DNA of 64,000 nucleotides from Enterobacter dykesii (GTDB lineage: Bacteria > Pseudomonadota > Gammaproteobacteria > Enterobacterales > Enterobacteriaceae). The translations under genes were made by a program, and so were the position numbers. Where the stretch lies: NCBI RefSeq assembly GCF_008364625.2, contig NZ_CP126604.1, positions 3,348,001 to 3,412,000 of the forward strand. Reading direction: 5' to 3'. The stretch's first letter is position 1, and each line of letters starts with the position of its first letter. Shown one piece after another: positions 63,384-64,000 of this stretch. The notes beneath the pieces were generated by a model. The model saw only the letters and a program-made list of their open reading frames with translations, was not told the origin of the DNA and did no database searches.

Positions 63384-64000
63384 ATGAACTGTTTAATTCG
63401 CATTCGCCAGCGCTACGCAGGCTTTGCCCAAAGCGACAAGAAGCTGGCGGATTTTCTGCTTTCTCAACCCGATCGCGCGCGCCATCTCAGCTCGCAGCAG
63501 CTGGCGAGTGAAGCCGGCGTGAGCCAGTCCAGCGTGGTGAAGTTTGCCCAGAAGATTGGCTTTAAGGGGTTCCCCGCCCTCAAGCTGGCGATCAGCGAAG
63601 CGCTGGTGAGCAACCCCAACCCGCAGTCTATGCCGGTGCATAATCAGATCCGCGGCGATGACCCGATGCGGCTGGTTGGCGAAAAGCTGATCAAAGAGAA
63701 CGTGGCGGCCATGCACGCGACGCTCGATGTGAATACCGAAGAGAAGCTGCTGGAGAGCGTGGCGATGCTGCGCGGCGCGCGCAGGATCATTCTGACCGGT
63801 ATCGGTGCGTCCGGACTTGTGGCGCGTAACTTTGGCTGGAAGCTGACGAAAATTGGGCTTAACGCCATCGTCGAGCAGGATATGCACGCCCTGCTGGCGA
63901 CCGTACAGGCGATGGATCCTGACGATCTGCTGCTGGCTATCTCCTACTCCGGCGAGCGCCGTGAAATCAACATGGCAACCGATGAAGCGCTGCGCGTCGG
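63384..64000 (+). CDS. yfhH: RpiR family regulator YfhH (3' end beyond the window)
   Basis: About 205 residues visible; the reading frame is open to the edge. The N-terminus M-N-C-L-I-R-I-R-Q-R-Y matches E. coli YfhH. HTH_6 domain (1-75, S-Q-S-S-V-V-K-F-A-Q-K-I-G-F-K-G-F) and SIS domain (from ~125, L-T-G-I-G-A-S-G-L-V and I-S-Y-S-G-E-R-R). AGGAG upstream at 63374-63378. In E. coli YfhH is an orphan beside acpS; here it is divergent from murQP, so it is likely to regulate MurNAc use. Confidence 0.92.
   Translation, partial: MNCLIRIRQRYAGFAQSDKKLADFLLSQPDRARHLSSQQLASEAGVSQSSVVKFAQKIGFKGFPALKLAISEALVSNPNPQSMPVHNQIRGDDPMRLVGEKLIKENVAAMHATLDVNTEEKLLESVAMLRGARRIILTGIGASGLVARNFGWKLTKIGLNAIVEQDMHALLATVQAMDPDDLLLAISYSGERREINMATDEALRV

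Overview
The window is chromosomal DNA of a member of the Enterobacteriaceae, most likely Enterobacter or a close relative. The backbone genes read as close orthologues of Escherichia coli K-12 genes and lie in the same order as the E. coli segment from guaBA to yfhH: guaA-guaB, xseA, yfgJ, der-bamB-yfgM-hisS-ispG-rodZ-rlmN, ndk, pbpC-yfhM, sseA, sseB, pepB, iscX-fdx-hscAB-iscAUSR, trmJ, suhB, csiE, hcaT, yphA, glyA, hmp, glnB-glrR-qseG-glrK, glmY, purL, mltF, tadA, pgpC, yfhH. No tRNA, rRNA, insertion sequence, prophage or CRISPR array was seen.

Accessory modules break this backbone. From left to right: (1) an RpiR-type regulator and an AT-rich type VI secretion cassette (Tlde1-like DUF2778 toxin, small membrane protein, Hcp) next to guaA; (2) a protealysin-like M4 metalloprotease with its emfourin-type inhibitor, and a POT peptide transporter, around yfgJ; (3) a phosphotransferase EIICB plus GH4 6-phospho-glucosidase pair before sseA, and a second RpiR regulator fused tail-to-head with sseA; (4) a NicO permease with a DUF1007 periplasmic partner (ZevAB-like, probably zinc) between suhB and csiE; (5) loss of the hca catabolic genes and yphB-H, leaving only hcaT and yphA; (6) murQ-murP placed between pgpC and yfhH, divergent from yfhH, which itself encodes an RpiR regulator.

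The backbone genes cover purine synthesis (guaBA and purL, with glyA feeding one-carbon units; PurR boxes lie in front of all three), iron-sulphur cluster assembly (complete isc operon with tandem IscR sites), outer-membrane and envelope maintenance (bamB, rodZ, pbpC, yfhM, mltF), nitric oxide defence (hmp with an NsrR site) and the GlrK/GlrR two-component system. The control region of the sRNA gene glmY is legible in full: a perfect sigma-54 promoter, an IHF site and three GlrR sites. This window also carries three RpiR-family regulators, each beside a different sugar or amino-sugar module or of unknown target.

The most interesting points are the T6SS cassette, the protease-inhibitor pair, and the new linkage of YfhH to murQP, with two matching 13-bp inverted repeats (GAAT-N5-ATTC) in the divergent promoter that are good candidates for its operator. 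None of these was tested by database search; all calls rest on reading the sequence and on remembered family features.
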